DNA of 64,000 nt from an uncultured Lachnospiraceae bacterium (GCA_910585005.1 CAJUCN010000013.1:1-64000); one strand, 5' to 3'; shown: positions 15,742 through 25,580, counted from the first letter of the stretch. A program made the numbers and translations. Notes: generated by a model from the letters alone, not told the origin.

Positions 15742-16884
15742 ATGAGTAATGAACCAATGTATCAAAAAATATTTGATGATTTGCTTGGCGGAATAAAAGG
15801 TGGCGTATATACCACCGGGGACAGGCTGCCATCCGAAAAGGAGCTGATGGATCAGTATCAGGTCAGTCGGATTACTGTAAAAAAGGCATTGGAAATACTG
15901 GCATATAGAGGCTACATATTGCGTAAGCCGGGAAAAGGATCGTTTGTGGCATCCCAAAGCAATATTGATAAAATAGTGGAAGAGGACATCCTTTCAGAGG
16001 AAATGATATTAAAAGAAGCAAAAACACATGATTCTTCCACTCAGATGATTGGCGTTATCCTTGACTCTTTTTGTGTATCTTTTGGATGTGACTTGATCAA
16101 GGGGATTGAATACGAATGTAGAAAAAGGGGATTTTTAATGCTTTTTAGATGTTCCTATGGTTCAAAGCAAGATGAAAACAATGCCATTAATGAAATGATC
16201 CATAGTGGCGCAAAGGGTATTATTTTAATGTGTTCCCAGGGAGAAGTCTACAATGAAACGGTTCTGGAACTTTATGTAAATAAGTATCCGTTAATCCTGT
16301 TAGACAGGGAGATGGCGGGGATCTCACTTCCGGTAGTGGCAACGGATAATTACAAGGCAAGTTATGAATTAGTAACGAAACTGATAGAACAAGGGCATAA
16401 GAAAATATGTTTTGTCTCTCATTCCGCAATGAATACAACAACGGTAAAAGAGCGTTTTGATGGATATCGGGATGCAATTGTCAATCATCAACTGTCATTT
16501 GATGAGAGCATGTGGATCACGGATGTTGATAAGTATTTACCGAATAGGGAAGAGGATTTCCAGAAGGACGGAATGACGGATCACAAACTTGCTGATTATA
16601 TTCAAAAAAATCAGGACATAACGGCATATTATTCTGTAGATCATGAATTAGGAATGCTTTTATTCCGGATCATGAAAGAACTTGGAGTGGAAAAAGAAAA
16701 AAAAATAGCTTTTTTTGATGGATTTGAAGAAGATTTGGACATATTGCCAATTTTCCCCCATGTTATGCAGGATCAGTATCAAATGGGGGTTGCGGCTGTC
16801 AGGCTTTTGGCCCACAGGCTTAAGGGAAATCATGTTAGTGGAAGGGAAAACATACCATATTCTATTGTTATGGAAAAAGAGTAA
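15742..16884 (+). CDS. GntR/LacI-type (AraR-like) transcriptional regulator
   Basis: The 380-residue product joins an N-terminal GntR winged helix (residues about 5-72, with RLPSEKELMDQYQVSRITVK) to a C-terminal LacI/periplasmic-binding-like sensor (about 98-375, starting QMIGVILDSF and including the LLDREM and SVDHELGML segments). This is the AraR plan: sugar binding in the C-terminal domain releases the repressor from DNA. I chose the ATG at 15742; a GTG at 15718 is upstream of the GAGAGGGG site. It lies between the Nif3-like and mannosidase genes and probably controls the operon through the palindromes at 11669-11704. Confidence 0.9.
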   Translation: MSNEPMYQKIFDDLLGGIKGGVYTTGDRLPSEKELMDQYQVSRITVKKALEILAYRGYILRKPGKGSFVASQSNIDKIVEEDILSEEMILKEAKTHDSSTQMIGVILDSFCVSFGCDLIKGIEYECRKRGFLMLFRCSYGSKQDENNAINEMIHSGAKGIILMCSQGEVYNETVLELYVNKYPLILLDREMAGISLPVVATDNYKASYELVTKLIEQGHKKICFVSHSAMNTTTVKERFDGYRDAIVNHQLSFDESMWITDVDKYLPNREEDFQKDGMTDHKLADYIQKNQDITAYYSVDHELGMLLFRIMKELGVEKEKKIAFFDGFEEDLDILPIFPHVMQDQYQMGVAAVRLLAHRLKGNHVSGRENIPYSIVMEKE

Positions 16885-16899
16885 GAAAGGATTTTATCT

Positions 16900-19800
16900 A
16901 TGAGGATCATGCATTCAGAATGGAGAGACAGGCTGCGGCATTGGATACGCACGTTACAGGATGATTTTTACCAACCTTTAGGTACGATAGAATGGAACGC
17001 TTACCGTACCATGGAGCAGTTGACCAGGGAAGAGGTTTTGCAAAAGGAATTTGTTCCTGTGGAATGTGGTTTTACATGGGGGAAGGAATACGAATACTGC
17101 TGGTTTTCAGGAAGCTTTAAGATACCGGATCAGGCAGCGGGAGAGCGGGTCGTGCTGAAACTGGAACCGGGAGGGGAATCATGTGTGTTTATTAACGGAG
17201 AGACTTTTGGGACTTTCCGGGCAAGCTGGGTAAAACAACCGCATCATTTTTTTGAGGATAATACTCTGCTAAAATGTGCACAAGGCGGAGAAGTTATTGA
17301 GATACTGATGGAAACTTACGCAGGTCATTATTACCCGGAATGTAAAGACGGAGGCTGTGCAACAGGACCGGTGCTTCCAGGCGCCTATGAAGACCAGGCA
17401 GTGGAGGGGGAACGATGCAGGCTTGGCGTTTGTACTTATGGTATTTGGAACGAGGATGCGTATCAATTGTTTATGGATGTAAGCACGCTGCATAAGCTGT
17501 TGGAGGTTTTAGATGAAACATCTTTGCGGGCAGCGCATGTTGCTGACGGGTTAGAACAGTTTACACTGACAGTTGATTTTGAGCAGGAACGTGACGGAAG
17601 GATTGCAGATTATAAAAAGGCCAGGAAAGAATTACAGCCTTTGATGGCGGCCGTAAATGGAAGCACGGTACCAAAGTTTTATGCAGTGGGCAATGCTCAT
17701 TTGGATTTGGCATGGCTGTGGCCTGTTGCGGAAACCTACAGGAAAACAGAGCGGACCTTTGCCGCACAGTTACGGTTGATCGAAGAATATCCAGAATACA
17801 AATTTATACAAAGCCAGCCGGCAGCTTATGAGATGTGCCGCTTCTATTATCCGGATCTGTTTGCCAAAATACAGGAGGCGGCGAAAAAGGGCCAGTGGAT
17901 TGCAGAAGGCGCTATGTGGGTGGAGCCAGATACCAATATGGCGGGAGGCGAGGCGCTGATCCGGCAGCTTTTATATGGCAAGCGTTACTTTAAAGAATAT
18001 TTTGATGTAGACAGCCAGGTGTTGTGGCTTCCTGATACTTTTGGCTATAGCGCTGCCCTGCCTCAGATTTTAGCGGGTTGTAATGTGAAATATTTAGTGA
18101 CCCAGAAGATATTTTGGAGCTATAACGAGGGAGAGCAGTTCCCTTATCATTATTTTCATTGGGAAGGAATGGATGGAACGAAGATCATTTCCTTTTTGCC
18201 AACCAGTTATACATATGATACGGATCCGGTAACTTTAAATGAAACCTGGGGCAGCAGGACCCAGGCTAGGGATCTGGAGGCATTTTTGCTGCCCTTTGGT
18301 TACGGAGACGGCGGCGGAGGGCCTACAAGGGATCACATAGAATATGCGCTTAGGCAAAAAGATTTGGAAGGCGGTGTGAAAGTGAAGCTTTCAGATCCTA
18401 TAGAGTTTTTTGAGGACATGGAAGCAATGGGAAAACCCCAAAATACCTATGTGGGCGAACTGTATTTTTCGGCGCATAGAGGCACCTATACTTCTCAGGC
18501 GATGGTAAAGATGTACAATAGAAAATGTGAACTGGCATTGCGGGAAACAGAAATATGGAGCGTGCTTGCGGCCGAAAAAGGAATGGGGTACCCAAAAGAA
18601 AAACTGGAGATTCTCTGGAAGAAGCTTTTGCTACATCAGTTCCATGATATTTTGCCTGGATCAAGCATTGGAAAAGTCTATCAGGAAGCAGAGCCGGTTT
18701 ACAAAGAAATCCTGGGAGGCTGTGAGAAGTTAATACAAGATGCACAGCATGCTCTCATGGAAGGGACAGATGGAATATCCGTATTTAATTCTTTGGGATT
18801 TGACAGAAAGGCGATGGTCATCCTGCCGAAAGATTTTGGCGGGGCGGTCAGGACAGCGGACGGGAGTAGAGTCCCTATATGTAAAAGCGATGCAGGGATA
18901 CAGGCGCTTGTAACGCTTCCGGCTTATGGAGCGGTAACGCTTTATGCGATAGAAGGAACAGAAGAGGAAGGCCATTTCCAAGATCCGGAAGATAAGGTGT
19001 CAGTTGAAATAAAAGAAAATGGTTATTGGATGGAAAATGATCAAATAAGTGTTCTGGTGAACAAGATGGGTGAGATATCTTCTTTTGTACTGAAATCTTC
19101 GGGACGGGAGTTTGCGGCAGAACCGATGAATCATTTGCAAATGTATAAAGATGTTCCACGCATGTTTGATGCATGGGATACCGATTCCAATTATATCAGG
19201 CAGGAAATGGACGGGCCAGGGAATGTAGTCGTAAAAGTGCTTTGTGATAAAGGAATGAAAGGAGAAATAAAGGTTTCTGGAACCATTGGAAATTCTTCTT
19301 ATGAGCAGATCATCAGCCTTACAGCTAGGAGCAGAAGAGTGGAAATTTCAATGACTGTGGATTGGAAGGAGCAGCACCGTCTCTTAAAAGCGGCTTTTCC
19401 CGTTTCCGTTTATGCAAGAGAGGGAATCAATGAAATTCAATTTGGCTATGTAGAACGTCCAACCCACCGTTCCAGGTTATACGACAAAGAACGGTTTGAA
19501 GTGTGCAATCACCGTTACAGCGCATTATGTGACGGATCGCATGGGGCAGCGGTTTTGAATGATTCCAAATATGGCATTAGCATGAATGAAAACAGGCTGG
19601 AACTTTCTTTATTAAAAGCAGGTTGTTCTCCGGAGATGCGTGCAGATAACGGTGTGCATCGGTTCATCTATGCATTTACGGCATGGGAGGGAAGTTTTGC
19701 AGACTGCGATATTGTACGACAGGGGTATGAACTGAATGTATCGCCTGCTTTATGCCGTGGAACGATAAAGACAGGAAATCATTTTCGGACAGATAGCGAA

Positions 19801-20040
19801 AATATAATGCTGGAAACGGTAAAACTGGCAGAGGATGGAAGTGGTGATTGGATTGTCCGTTTGTACGAATCTCAAAAAGCGGCAGTAAAAGCAAAGATCA
19901 TGCTACCGGTATTAGAGGGGCGCAAAGCCTTTTTATGTAATATGTTAGAGGACAAGGAAGAGGAAATAGAAGTAAATGACTGTGAAATCACTTTACTGTT
20001 CCGTGCTTTTGAAGTGAAGACGGTTAGGATCCGGAAATAA
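16900..20040 (+). CDS. GH38 alpha-mannosidase
   Basis: The 1046-residue cytoplasmic enzyme is a full-length glycoside hydrolase family 38 alpha-mannosidase. The zinc site is in NAHLDLAWLWP (His267, Asp269) and the catalytic nucleophile is Asp379 in LPDTFGYS. A helical-bundle segment with HQFHDILPGSS near residue 580 and the large C-terminal beta-sandwich (about 640-1046) follow. There is no signal peptide, so it acts on imported mannosides delivered by the ABC transporter. GH38 retains the anomeric configuration and releases mannose. A strong terminator follows, closing the operon. Confidence 0.95.
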   Translation: MRIMHSEWRDRLRHWIRTLQDDFYQPLGTIEWNAYRTMEQLTREEVLQKEFVPVECGFTWGKEYEYCWFSGSFKIPDQAAGERVVLKLEPGGESCVFINGETFGTFRASWVKQPHHFFEDNTLLKCAQGGEVIEILMETYAGHYYPECKDGGCATGPVLPGAYEDQAVEGERCRLGVCTYGIWNEDAYQLFMDVSTLHKLLEVLDETSLRAAHVADGLEQFTLTVDFEQERDGRIADYKKARKELQPLMAAVNGSTVPKFYAVGNAHLDLAWLWPVAETYRKTERTFAAQLRLIEEYPEYKFIQSQPAAYEMCRFYYPDLFAKIQEAAKKGQWIAEGAMWVEPDTNMAGGEALIRQLLYGKRYFKEYFDVDSQVLWLPDTFGYSAALPQILAGCNVKYLVTQKIFWSYNEGEQFPYHYFHWEGMDGTKIISFLPTSYTYDTDPVTLNETWGSRTQARDLEAFLLPFGYGDGGGGPTRDHIEYALRQKDLEGGVKVKLSDPIEFFEDMEAMGKPQNTYVGELYFSAHRGTYTSQAMVKMYNRKCELALRETEIWSVLAAEKGMGYPKEKLEILWKKLLLHQFHDILPGSSIGKVYQEAEPVYKEILGGCEKLIQDAQHALMEGTDGISVFNSLGFDRKAMVILPKDFGGAVRTADGSRVPICKSDAGIQALVTLPAYGAVTLYAIEGTEEEGHFQDPEDKVSVEIKENGYWMENDQISVLVNKMGEISSFVLKSSGREFAAEPMNHLQMYKDVPRMFDAWDTDSNYIRQEMDGPGNVVVKVLCDKGMKGEIKVSGTIGNSSYEQIISLTARSRRVEISMTVDWKEQHRLLKAAFPVSVYAREGINEIQFGYVERPTHRSRLYDKERFEVCNHRYSALCDGSHGAAVLNDSKYGISMNENRLELSLLKAGCSPEMRADNGVHRFIYAFTAWEGSFADCDIVRQGYELNVSPALCRGTIKTGNHFRTDSENIMLETVKLAEDGSGDWIVRLYESQKAAVKAKIMLPVLEGRKAFLCNMLEDKEEEIEVNDCEITLLFRAFEVKTVRIRK

Positions 20041-20080
20041 CGGGTTCATGAAAGATTTCCTATTGGATATTTTCGGAAAT

Positions 20081-20126
20081 AACACTGTAATCCTTTTATA
20101 AAAATGGGATTGCAGTGTTTTTCTTT
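20081..20126 (+). terminator. Rho-independent terminator of the mannoside operon
   Basis: A 13-bp stem with one G-T pair (20081-20093 with 20107-20119) is followed by a T-rich run (20118-20126). It ends the operon 40 bases after the mannosidase stop. Confidence 0.88.
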
Positions 20127-20156
20127 GGGATAAAGCAATGTTGTGGTAGGAGATGA

Positions 20157-20184
20157 TTGAAAAAAATATTGAATGCAGTATAAT
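20157..20184 (+). promoter_or_regulatory. Sigma-A promoter before the patatin gene
   Basis: TTGAAA (20157-20162), a 16-bp spacer and TATAAT (20179-20184) form a good promoter. The predicted start near 20191 leaves a normal leader if translation begins at 20233. Confidence 0.75.
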
Positions 20185-20232
20185 AAGAAGCAGATACTTT
20201 AAATGGGGAATGTAAAGGGAAGTAAAATACCA

Positions 20233-21084
20233 ATGAAAGAAACAGGGATTATGATCGAAGGAGGCGCCATGCGTAGTGTGTTTGCAGCAGGGGTGCTGGA
20301 TTTTTTTATGGATAGGGGAATTGAAGTTCCCAACGTGCTTGCAGTTTCCGCAGGCGCGTATGCAGGAATGAATTATGTTTCAGGACAAAAGGGAAGGGCT
20401 GTGGATGCGGTGATCCGGCCTTTGGAAAAAGAAAAATATATGGGACCGAAAACATTTCTGAAAAAGGGAACTTTTTTTGATATGGATTATTTGTTTGACG
20501 TAGTGCCGAAAAAGCTGGCTCCCTTTGATTTTGAAACCTTGAAAAATTCTGCAAAACGGTTTGTTGTCAACACCACCAATTGCCTTACCGGTGAGAGCGA
20601 ATACTATGAGGATTTTGACACGGAAGATCAGTTTTGGAAGATCTGCCGGGCAGCCAATTCCCTTCCTTTTATCTCAAAAGTCAGCTATATTGATGATGTG
20701 CCTATGCTAGATGGCGGGCTTGCAGATGCGCTTCCGCTAGACCGGCTGGAAGAAGAAGGGTGGGAAAAAGTGTTTGTCATCTTGACGCGGAAAGAGGATT
20801 ACCGGAAGAAATACAGATATCTTTATATGTTGTTTCTACGCATCGTGTATCATAAATATCCCCGGTTGATCAAGACGGTGGCAAAGCGGGCTAAAAAGTA
20901 TAATGACTGCCTGTTACAGATCGAAAGAATGGAAGCGGATGGCAGGGCATTGGTATTTCGGCCATCCCAATTAGCAGTTGGGAATAACGAATCAAATGTA
21001 GAGGTACTGATGGATTATTACCAGCATGGATACGATGAGGCAATGGGGAGAGAAGAGGAAATATTCAGCTTTCTGGCAACGTAA
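20233..21084 (+). CDS. Patatin-like phospholipase
   Basis: The 283-residue product shows the patatin catalytic dyad layout: a Gly-rich oxyanion segment (IEGGAMRSVFAAGVLDFF, from about residue 7), the nucleophile Ser in VSAGAYAG (about residue 38) and the catalytic Asp in MLDGGLADALP (about residue 161). The enzymes are lipid acyl hydrolases; this one resembles the YjjU/RssA branch with a Lys/Tyr-rich C-terminal half. I chose the ATG at 20233, behind AAAGGGA; an upstream ATG at 20203 has no ribosome binding site. It heads a cluster with the TPR-DUF4037-DUF4125 gene 30 bases downstream. Confidence 0.88.
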   Translation: MKETGIMIEGGAMRSVFAAGVLDFFMDRGIEVPNVLAVSAGAYAGMNYVSGQKGRAVDAVIRPLEKEKYMGPKTFLKKGTFFDMDYLFDVVPKKLAPFDFETLKNSAKRFVVNTTNCLTGESEYYEDFDTEDQFWKICRAANSLPFISKVSYIDDVPMLDGGLADALPLDRLEEEGWEKVFVILTRKEDYRKKYRYLYMLFLRIVYHKYPRLIKTVAKRAKKYNDCLLQIERMEADGRALVFRPSQLAVGNNESNVEVLMDYYQHGYDEAMGREEEIFSFLAT

Positions 21085-21114
21085 ATTGTCAATATCGGAA
21101 TGGAGGAATGTAGA

Positions 21115-23448
21115 ATGGACATCAACCAGGTTTTACAACAATTGGATCTGTTATTTGCAAGGCATCAGATTGGGGAGGTAGAACCTTTTCTTCTTAAGAA
21201 GATGGAAGAGGCGCGCGTGTTGGGAGATAGCAGTGCACTGGTCACTCTTTATAATGAGCTGATCGGCCATTACAGGGAGATGGGAGAGGGAGAGAAATCC
21301 ATGGTCTGCTGCCGCCAGGTCTTAGAGCTTATGGGCAGCATGGGATTGGAGGGAACCACCGCCTATGCCACGACACTTTTAAATGTTGCAAATGCATGCA
21401 GGGCAGCAGGGCTTTTGCGTGAATCTATGATCTATTATCAGAAGGTAAAAGAAATATATGAAGGGGAACTGGAAGGGACAGATTTCAGGTACGCCAGCTT
21501 ATATAACAACATGAGCCTGCTGTTTCAGGAGATGGGAGATTTTGAGAGCGCCTGTGACTGTCTGGAAAGGGCGCTGGCTATTGCTGTGCGCTATGACGAA
21601 GCGCGGATCGAAGTGGCGGTTACTTATACCAATCTTGCGGCATCCCAGTTAAAGCTTGGGAGAATCCAGGAGGCAATAGATAATCTGAACAAAGCTTTTT
21701 CCATTTTTGAGATGGATACGGAGAAGGATTACCATTACAGCGGTGCGCTTTCGGCGATGGGGGAAGCACAGTACATGGCGGGAAATCTGGAGGAATCTGC
21801 CAGGTATTATAAGCTTGCCCTTCATGAAATCGAACGGAATATGGGCAGGAACAAAGCCTACGAGATCACTTTGCAGAATTTAAATGCCGTAACGGTAAGA
21901 CTGTCCCAGCTTCCGGCAGCGGGAAGGAATTTTACAAACGGTATGGAGTTATGCCAGGCGTTTTATGAGGAATATGGAATCCCGATGATTCGGGAAAAAT
22001 TCCCGCAATATGAAAAAATGATAGCGGTGGGGCTTGTAGGAGAAGGGTCTGAGTGTTTTGGATTTGACGACGAGGTGTCAAGGGACCATGATTTTGGACC
22101 GGGGTTTTGCATGTGGCTGACAGACCAGCTTTACGAAGAAATTGGACAGCAGCTTCAGGAGGAATATGAAAGGCTTCCGGCTACCTACATGGGAATTACC
22201 CGTTATACCACTGCCAAAGCGCAAAAGCGTGTGGGCGTTTTTAGAATCGGAGATTTTTATGAAAGCTTGATCGGCCTTAAGGATGTGCCGACGACCCAGC
22301 ATCAGTGGTTGTTCCTTGATGATTACAGACTGGCATCGACGGTAAATGGCAAAGTCTTTCGGGATGACTTAGGGGAATTTACCCGTATCAGACAAGGGAT
22401 CCTGGCCTATTATCCGGAAGAGGTACGGATGAAAAAAATTGCAAGGCAGGCAGCCCTCATGGCTCAATCCGGGCAATATAATTATTCCCGGATGTTTGGG
22501 AGGGGAGAGACGGTCACGGCCGCTATTGCATTGTCTGAATTTATGAAGCATACGATGTCTATGGTATATCTTCTGAACCGCACTTATGCGCCTTTTTATA
22601 AGTGGATGCACCGGGGCATGCGTACTTTGCCGGTTTTGCCGGAGATTGGGGATATTTTAAATGCATTGGTAGACTTTCCGAAAGGGGATGAGCGGATTCC
22701 CCAGACCATAGAAATCATTGTAGCTTTGATTATTGCAGAGATGAAAAAGCAGGGTCTTACAAGCGGAGAGGATAATTATTTAGATCACCATACAGACAGG
22801 ATCCTGGGCAGGATCCCCCAGAAAGAAAAGAAGGATGACACGTTCAAAACGGCGCTGATTAATGAGATGGTTTCTCTGGAATGGGAGGCTTTTGATCAGG
22901 TGGAGAACGAAGGTGGAAGGGCAGACTGTCAGGATGACTGGAACACATTTTCCATCATGCGTAAAAGCCAGTATCTGACTTGGAGTGAAGAGATGATAAA
23001 GAGCTATATCAGTGATTTCCGCCGGGCAAATGCCAGGGGATGGAACCTGATCACCGAAAAATATGGCCGGATGATGGAAAGCACGGCGCCTTCCCACTAT
23101 GCAAAGTTAAAAGATTCTTTGCCCGAACTGCCGGAGGTGAAAAAGGAAATCATTGAGGAGATCATCAAGATACAGGTGGATTGGATGGAAGAGTTTGCTG
23201 CCAGGTATCCTAAGGCGGCAGGGAATGCAAGAACCATCCACACCAGTGAGGATACGCCTTTTAACACTTCTTATGAGACATACCTGCGTGGAGAATTATC
23301 CACCTACTCAGATGAAACGCTGGATCTGTATGGAAGGTTTATTGCCAGGCTGTGCAGGGAAAACCTCAATTTGGCGGAAATGACGATGGAGAATACGGCT
23401 CTTTTGTATGGGTATTCCTCCCTGGAAGATTTGGAAAAAAAGCTGTAA
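21115..23448 (+). CDS. TPR-DUF4037-DUF4125 fusion protein
   Basis: The 777-residue cytoplasmic protein has three parts. Residues about 1-270 are tetratricopeptide repeats (for example LYNNMSLLFQEMGDFESACD). Residues about 285-540 match DUF4037; Gly311-Ser312 followed eleven residues later by Asp324-His-Asp326 is the GS...DxD fingerprint of the nucleotidyltransferase fold. Residues about 575-777 match DUF4125, function unknown. GGAGGA ends seven bases before the ATG at 21115. It lies between a patatin and a MATE transporter in the same direction. The TPRs suggest it binds other proteins; the transferred group and target are unknown. Confidence 0.85.
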   Translation: MDINQVLQQLDLLFARHQIGEVEPFLLKKMEEARVLGDSSALVTLYNELIGHYREMGEGEKSMVCCRQVLELMGSMGLEGTTAYATTLLNVANACRAAGLLRESMIYYQKVKEIYEGELEGTDFRYASLYNNMSLLFQEMGDFESACDCLERALAIAVRYDEARIEVAVTYTNLAASQLKLGRIQEAIDNLNKAFSIFEMDTEKDYHYSGALSAMGEAQYMAGNLEESARYYKLALHEIERNMGRNKAYEITLQNLNAVTVRLSQLPAAGRNFTNGMELCQAFYEEYGIPMIREKFPQYEKMIAVGLVGEGSECFGFDDEVSRDHDFGPGFCMWLTDQLYEEIGQQLQEEYERLPATYMGITRYTTAKAQKRVGVFRIGDFYESLIGLKDVPTTQHQWLFLDDYRLASTVNGKVFRDDLGEFTRIRQGILAYYPEEVRMKKIARQAALMAQSGQYNYSRMFGRGETVTAAIALSEFMKHTMSMVYLLNRTYAPFYKWMHRGMRTLPVLPEIGDILNALVDFPKGDERIPQTIEIIVALIIAEMKKQGLTSGEDNYLDHHTDRILGRIPQKEKKDDTFKTALINEMVSLEWEAFDQVENEGGRADCQDDWNTFSIMRKSQYLTWSEEMIKSYISDFRRANARGWNLITEKYGRMMESTAPSHYAKLKDSLPELPEVKKEIIEEIIKIQVDWMEEFAARYPKAAGNARTIHTSEDTPFNTSYETYLRGELSTYSDETLDLYGRFIARLCRENLNLAEMTMENTALLYGYSSLEDLEKKL

Positions 23449-23458
23449 AGGACGACTT

Positions 23459-24829
23459 ATGAAAACATCACATCATAAAAATTACGAAATAGATATGTGT
23501 AACGGTCCACTGTTCGGAAAGATCCTGCTCTTTACCCTGCCACTAATGCTCTCAGGTATTTTGCAGCTCCTTTTTAATGCGGCGGACGTGGTAGTTGTGG
23601 GAAGATTTGCCGGTAATGAATCCTTGGCGGCGGTAGGATCCACAGGAGCGCTGACTAATTTGCTTGTAAATTTGTTTGTGGGATTATCGGTTGGAGCAAA
23701 CGTGCTTGTTGCGAGGTACTATGGGGCTAAAGCGGAAGAAGAGGTCAGCCAGACAGTCCATACTTCTATTTTGATCAGCGTGTTAGGCGGAGTAGTCCTT
23801 GCAGTGCTTGGAATCGTTCTGGCCAGGCCGTTGCTGCATATGATGGATACGCCGGAAAACGTTATTGGACATTCGGTGCTTTATATGAGGATTTACTTTT
23901 TGGGGATGCCGGTGATGCTTTTGTTTAACTTTGGCAGTGCGATCCTCCGGGCGGTTGGAGATACCAGAAGACCTTTATTTTATCTGATGATTGCCGGGGT
24001 GATCAATGTTTGTTTAAACCTTGGCTTTGTCATCGTCTTTCATATGGGGGTAGCGGGGGTGGCGCTTGCAACTGTCATATCCCAGTGTGTTTCCACGGCA
24101 TTGATCCTGCGTTGTCTTGCCTTTTCAGAGGGATGTTTCCGGCTGCATTTGGACAAGCTTAGGATAAACTATGATAAGCTGGGAAAAATTGCGGCAATTG
24201 GCCTTCCGGCAGGGGTACAGGGGTCGTTGTTTTCCATTTCCAATGTGTTGATCCAGTCGTCGGTAAATTCTTTTGGTTCAGTGGCTATGGCAGGAAATAC
24301 TGCAGGAGCAAACGTAGAGGGGTTTGTGTATACCGCAATGAACTCGGTACATCAGACAGCGGTAAGCTTTACAGGGCAGAACCTGGGAGGAAAGCGGTAT
24401 GACAGGATTAATAAAATTTTGATAGAATGTGTGCTGTTTGTTACGGTAATTGGACTTGTAATGGGAAATGGCGCTTATCTTTTGGGCAGGCAGATACTTT
24501 CTCTCTATTCGCCTGACCAGGAGGTGATCCTTTATGGGATCCAGAGGATGAGCATTATTTGTACGTTTTATTGTCTTTGTGGAATTATGGATGTGCTGGT
24601 GGGAAGTATCAGGGGGCTTGGTTATGCAGTAATGCCTATGATCGTTTCGCTTTTGGGCGCCTGCGTATTTCGCGTGATCTGGGTCTGTACGGTATTTCAG
24701 TGGGACAGGACTTTGCACACTCTTTATGTGTCCTACCCGGTATCCTGGGCGCTGACTGCCTTTGTCCATTTTCTATGTTTTATTGTCGTCAAAAGGAAGA
24801 TAGGAGAATCTGGAAAGGTGACTGTTTAA
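23459..24829 (+). CDS. MATE-family efflux transporter
   Basis: The 456-residue membrane protein has twelve hydrophobic helices in two homologous halves, with the N-terminal pattern LPLMLSGILQLLFNAADVVV and the GAVSFTGQNLG-like loop (here QTAVSFTGQNLGG) at the start of the second half. MATE proteins export cationic drugs or metabolites using a Na+ or H+ gradient. I start at the ATG at 23459, behind AAAGGA and just after the DUF4125 stop; longer frames overlap that gene. The HAD phosphatase ATG follows its stop directly, so the genes are cotranscribed. Confidence 0.93.
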   Translation: MKTSHHKNYEIDMCNGPLFGKILLFTLPLMLSGILQLLFNAADVVVVGRFAGNESLAAVGSTGALTNLLVNLFVGLSVGANVLVARYYGAKAEEEVSQTVHTSILISVLGGVVLAVLGIVLARPLLHMMDTPENVIGHSVLYMRIYFLGMPVMLLFNFGSAILRAVGDTRRPLFYLMIAGVINVCLNLGFVIVFHMGVAGVALATVISQCVSTALILRCLAFSEGCFRLHLDKLRINYDKLGKIAAIGLPAGVQGSLFSISNVLIQSSVNSFGSVAMAGNTAGANVEGFVYTAMNSVHQTAVSFTGQNLGGKRYDRINKILIECVLFVTVIGLVMGNGAYLLGRQILSLYSPDQEVILYGIQRMSIICTFYCLCGIMDVLVGSIRGLGYAVMPMIVSLLGACVFRVIWVCTVFQWDRTLHTLYVSYPVSWALTAFVHFLCFIVVKRKIGESGKVTV

Positions 24830-25495
24830 ATGAAAAATAAGAAATATGAAGCCGTCATTTTTGACCTGGACGGGACACTGCTTAATACGTTGGAGGATCT
24901 GCTGGATAGCGTTAACTATGCAATGTCCGTTCTTGAAATGCCGGTACGCAGTTATGAGGAGGTCCGCCATTTTGTGGGAAACGGGATTCGGCGGCTTTTA
25001 GAGCTTTCTGTGCCGGAGGGAGATAAAAACCCTCAATTTGAGCAGGCGCTTACGCTGTTTAAAAAATATTATGGTGAACATTGTAATGACAAAACAGACT
25101 TATATCCGGGAATCATTGACCTGCTAAAAAGACTGAAGGAAGAAGGGTTTCAGATGGCGATTGTCTCCAACAAATATTTTGAGGGAGTTGAAGCCCTTAA
25201 AGAGCAATATTTTAAGGAATACCTGGATGTTGCAATCGGAGAGAGGGAAGGAATCCGCAAAAAGCCTGCGCCGGATACTGTGCTTACCGCATTAGGGGAA
25301 TTAGGGATATCCAGGGAACGAGCTGTCTATGTAGGGGATTCGGAAGTGGATCTTGCAACAGCGGCCAATACGGGGATGGACTGTATTACGGTGGGATGGG
25401 GCTTCCGCACAAGGAAAGAGCAGGAAATGGCAGGCGCAAAGGTGTTTGCAGACAGGCCTTTGGACATAATGGGATTTTTGTATGAAGAGGAATAA
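24830..25495 (+). CDS. HAD-family phosphatase (phosphoglycolate phosphatase-like)
   Basis: The 221-residue protein is a complete HAD hydrolase of the Gph/PGP subgroup: motif I IFDLDGTLL (nucleophile Asp12) with a four-helix cap after it, motif II IVSNK near residue 107, and motifs III/IV around KKPAPDT and VYVGDSEVD near 165. It hydrolyses small phosphate esters such as 2-phosphoglycolate or nucleotides; the substrate cannot be fixed from sequence. It is the last gene of the cluster that starts with the patatin, and a strong terminator follows 12 bases after the stop. Confidence 0.92.
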   Translation: MKNKKYEAVIFDLDGTLLNTLEDLLDSVNYAMSVLEMPVRSYEEVRHFVGNGIRRLLELSVPEGDKNPQFEQALTLFKKYYGEHCNDKTDLYPGIIDLLKRLKEEGFQMAIVSNKYFEGVEALKEQYFKEYLDVAIGEREGIRKKPAPDTVLTALGELGISRERAVYVGDSEVDLATAANTGMDCITVGWGFRTRKEQEMAGAKVFADRPLDIMGFLYEEE

Positions 25496-25506
25496 GAAAA
25501 TTTTTG

Positions 25507-25534
25507 AATGCAAGCTGTGAGGCTTGCATTTTTT
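25507..25534 (+). terminator. Rho-independent terminator
   Basis: A perfect 9-bp stem (AATGCAAGC at 25507-25515 with GCTTGCATT at 25522-25530), a 6-nt loop and a T-run end the patatin-to-phosphatase transcription unit. Confidence 0.92.
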
Positions 25535-25552
25535 GTTATGGGTCGAAGTCTT

Positions 25553-25580
25553 TTGAGAGTTTCCAGTTGCGCGATATAAC
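25553..25580 (+). promoter_or_regulatory. Possible aroA promoter
   Basis: TTGAGA (25553-25558), a 16-bp spacer and TATAAC (25575-25580) lie downstream of the terminator and 105 bases before aroA. The match is moderate. Confidence 0.35.

Noticed and set aside
20157..23448. A standard CBASS defence operon
   Set aside because: The patatin resembles the YjjU/RssA branch, the nucleotidyltransferase-like part is DUF4037 and not a CD-NTase, and no cap genes are present. Kept only as an open question in the findings.
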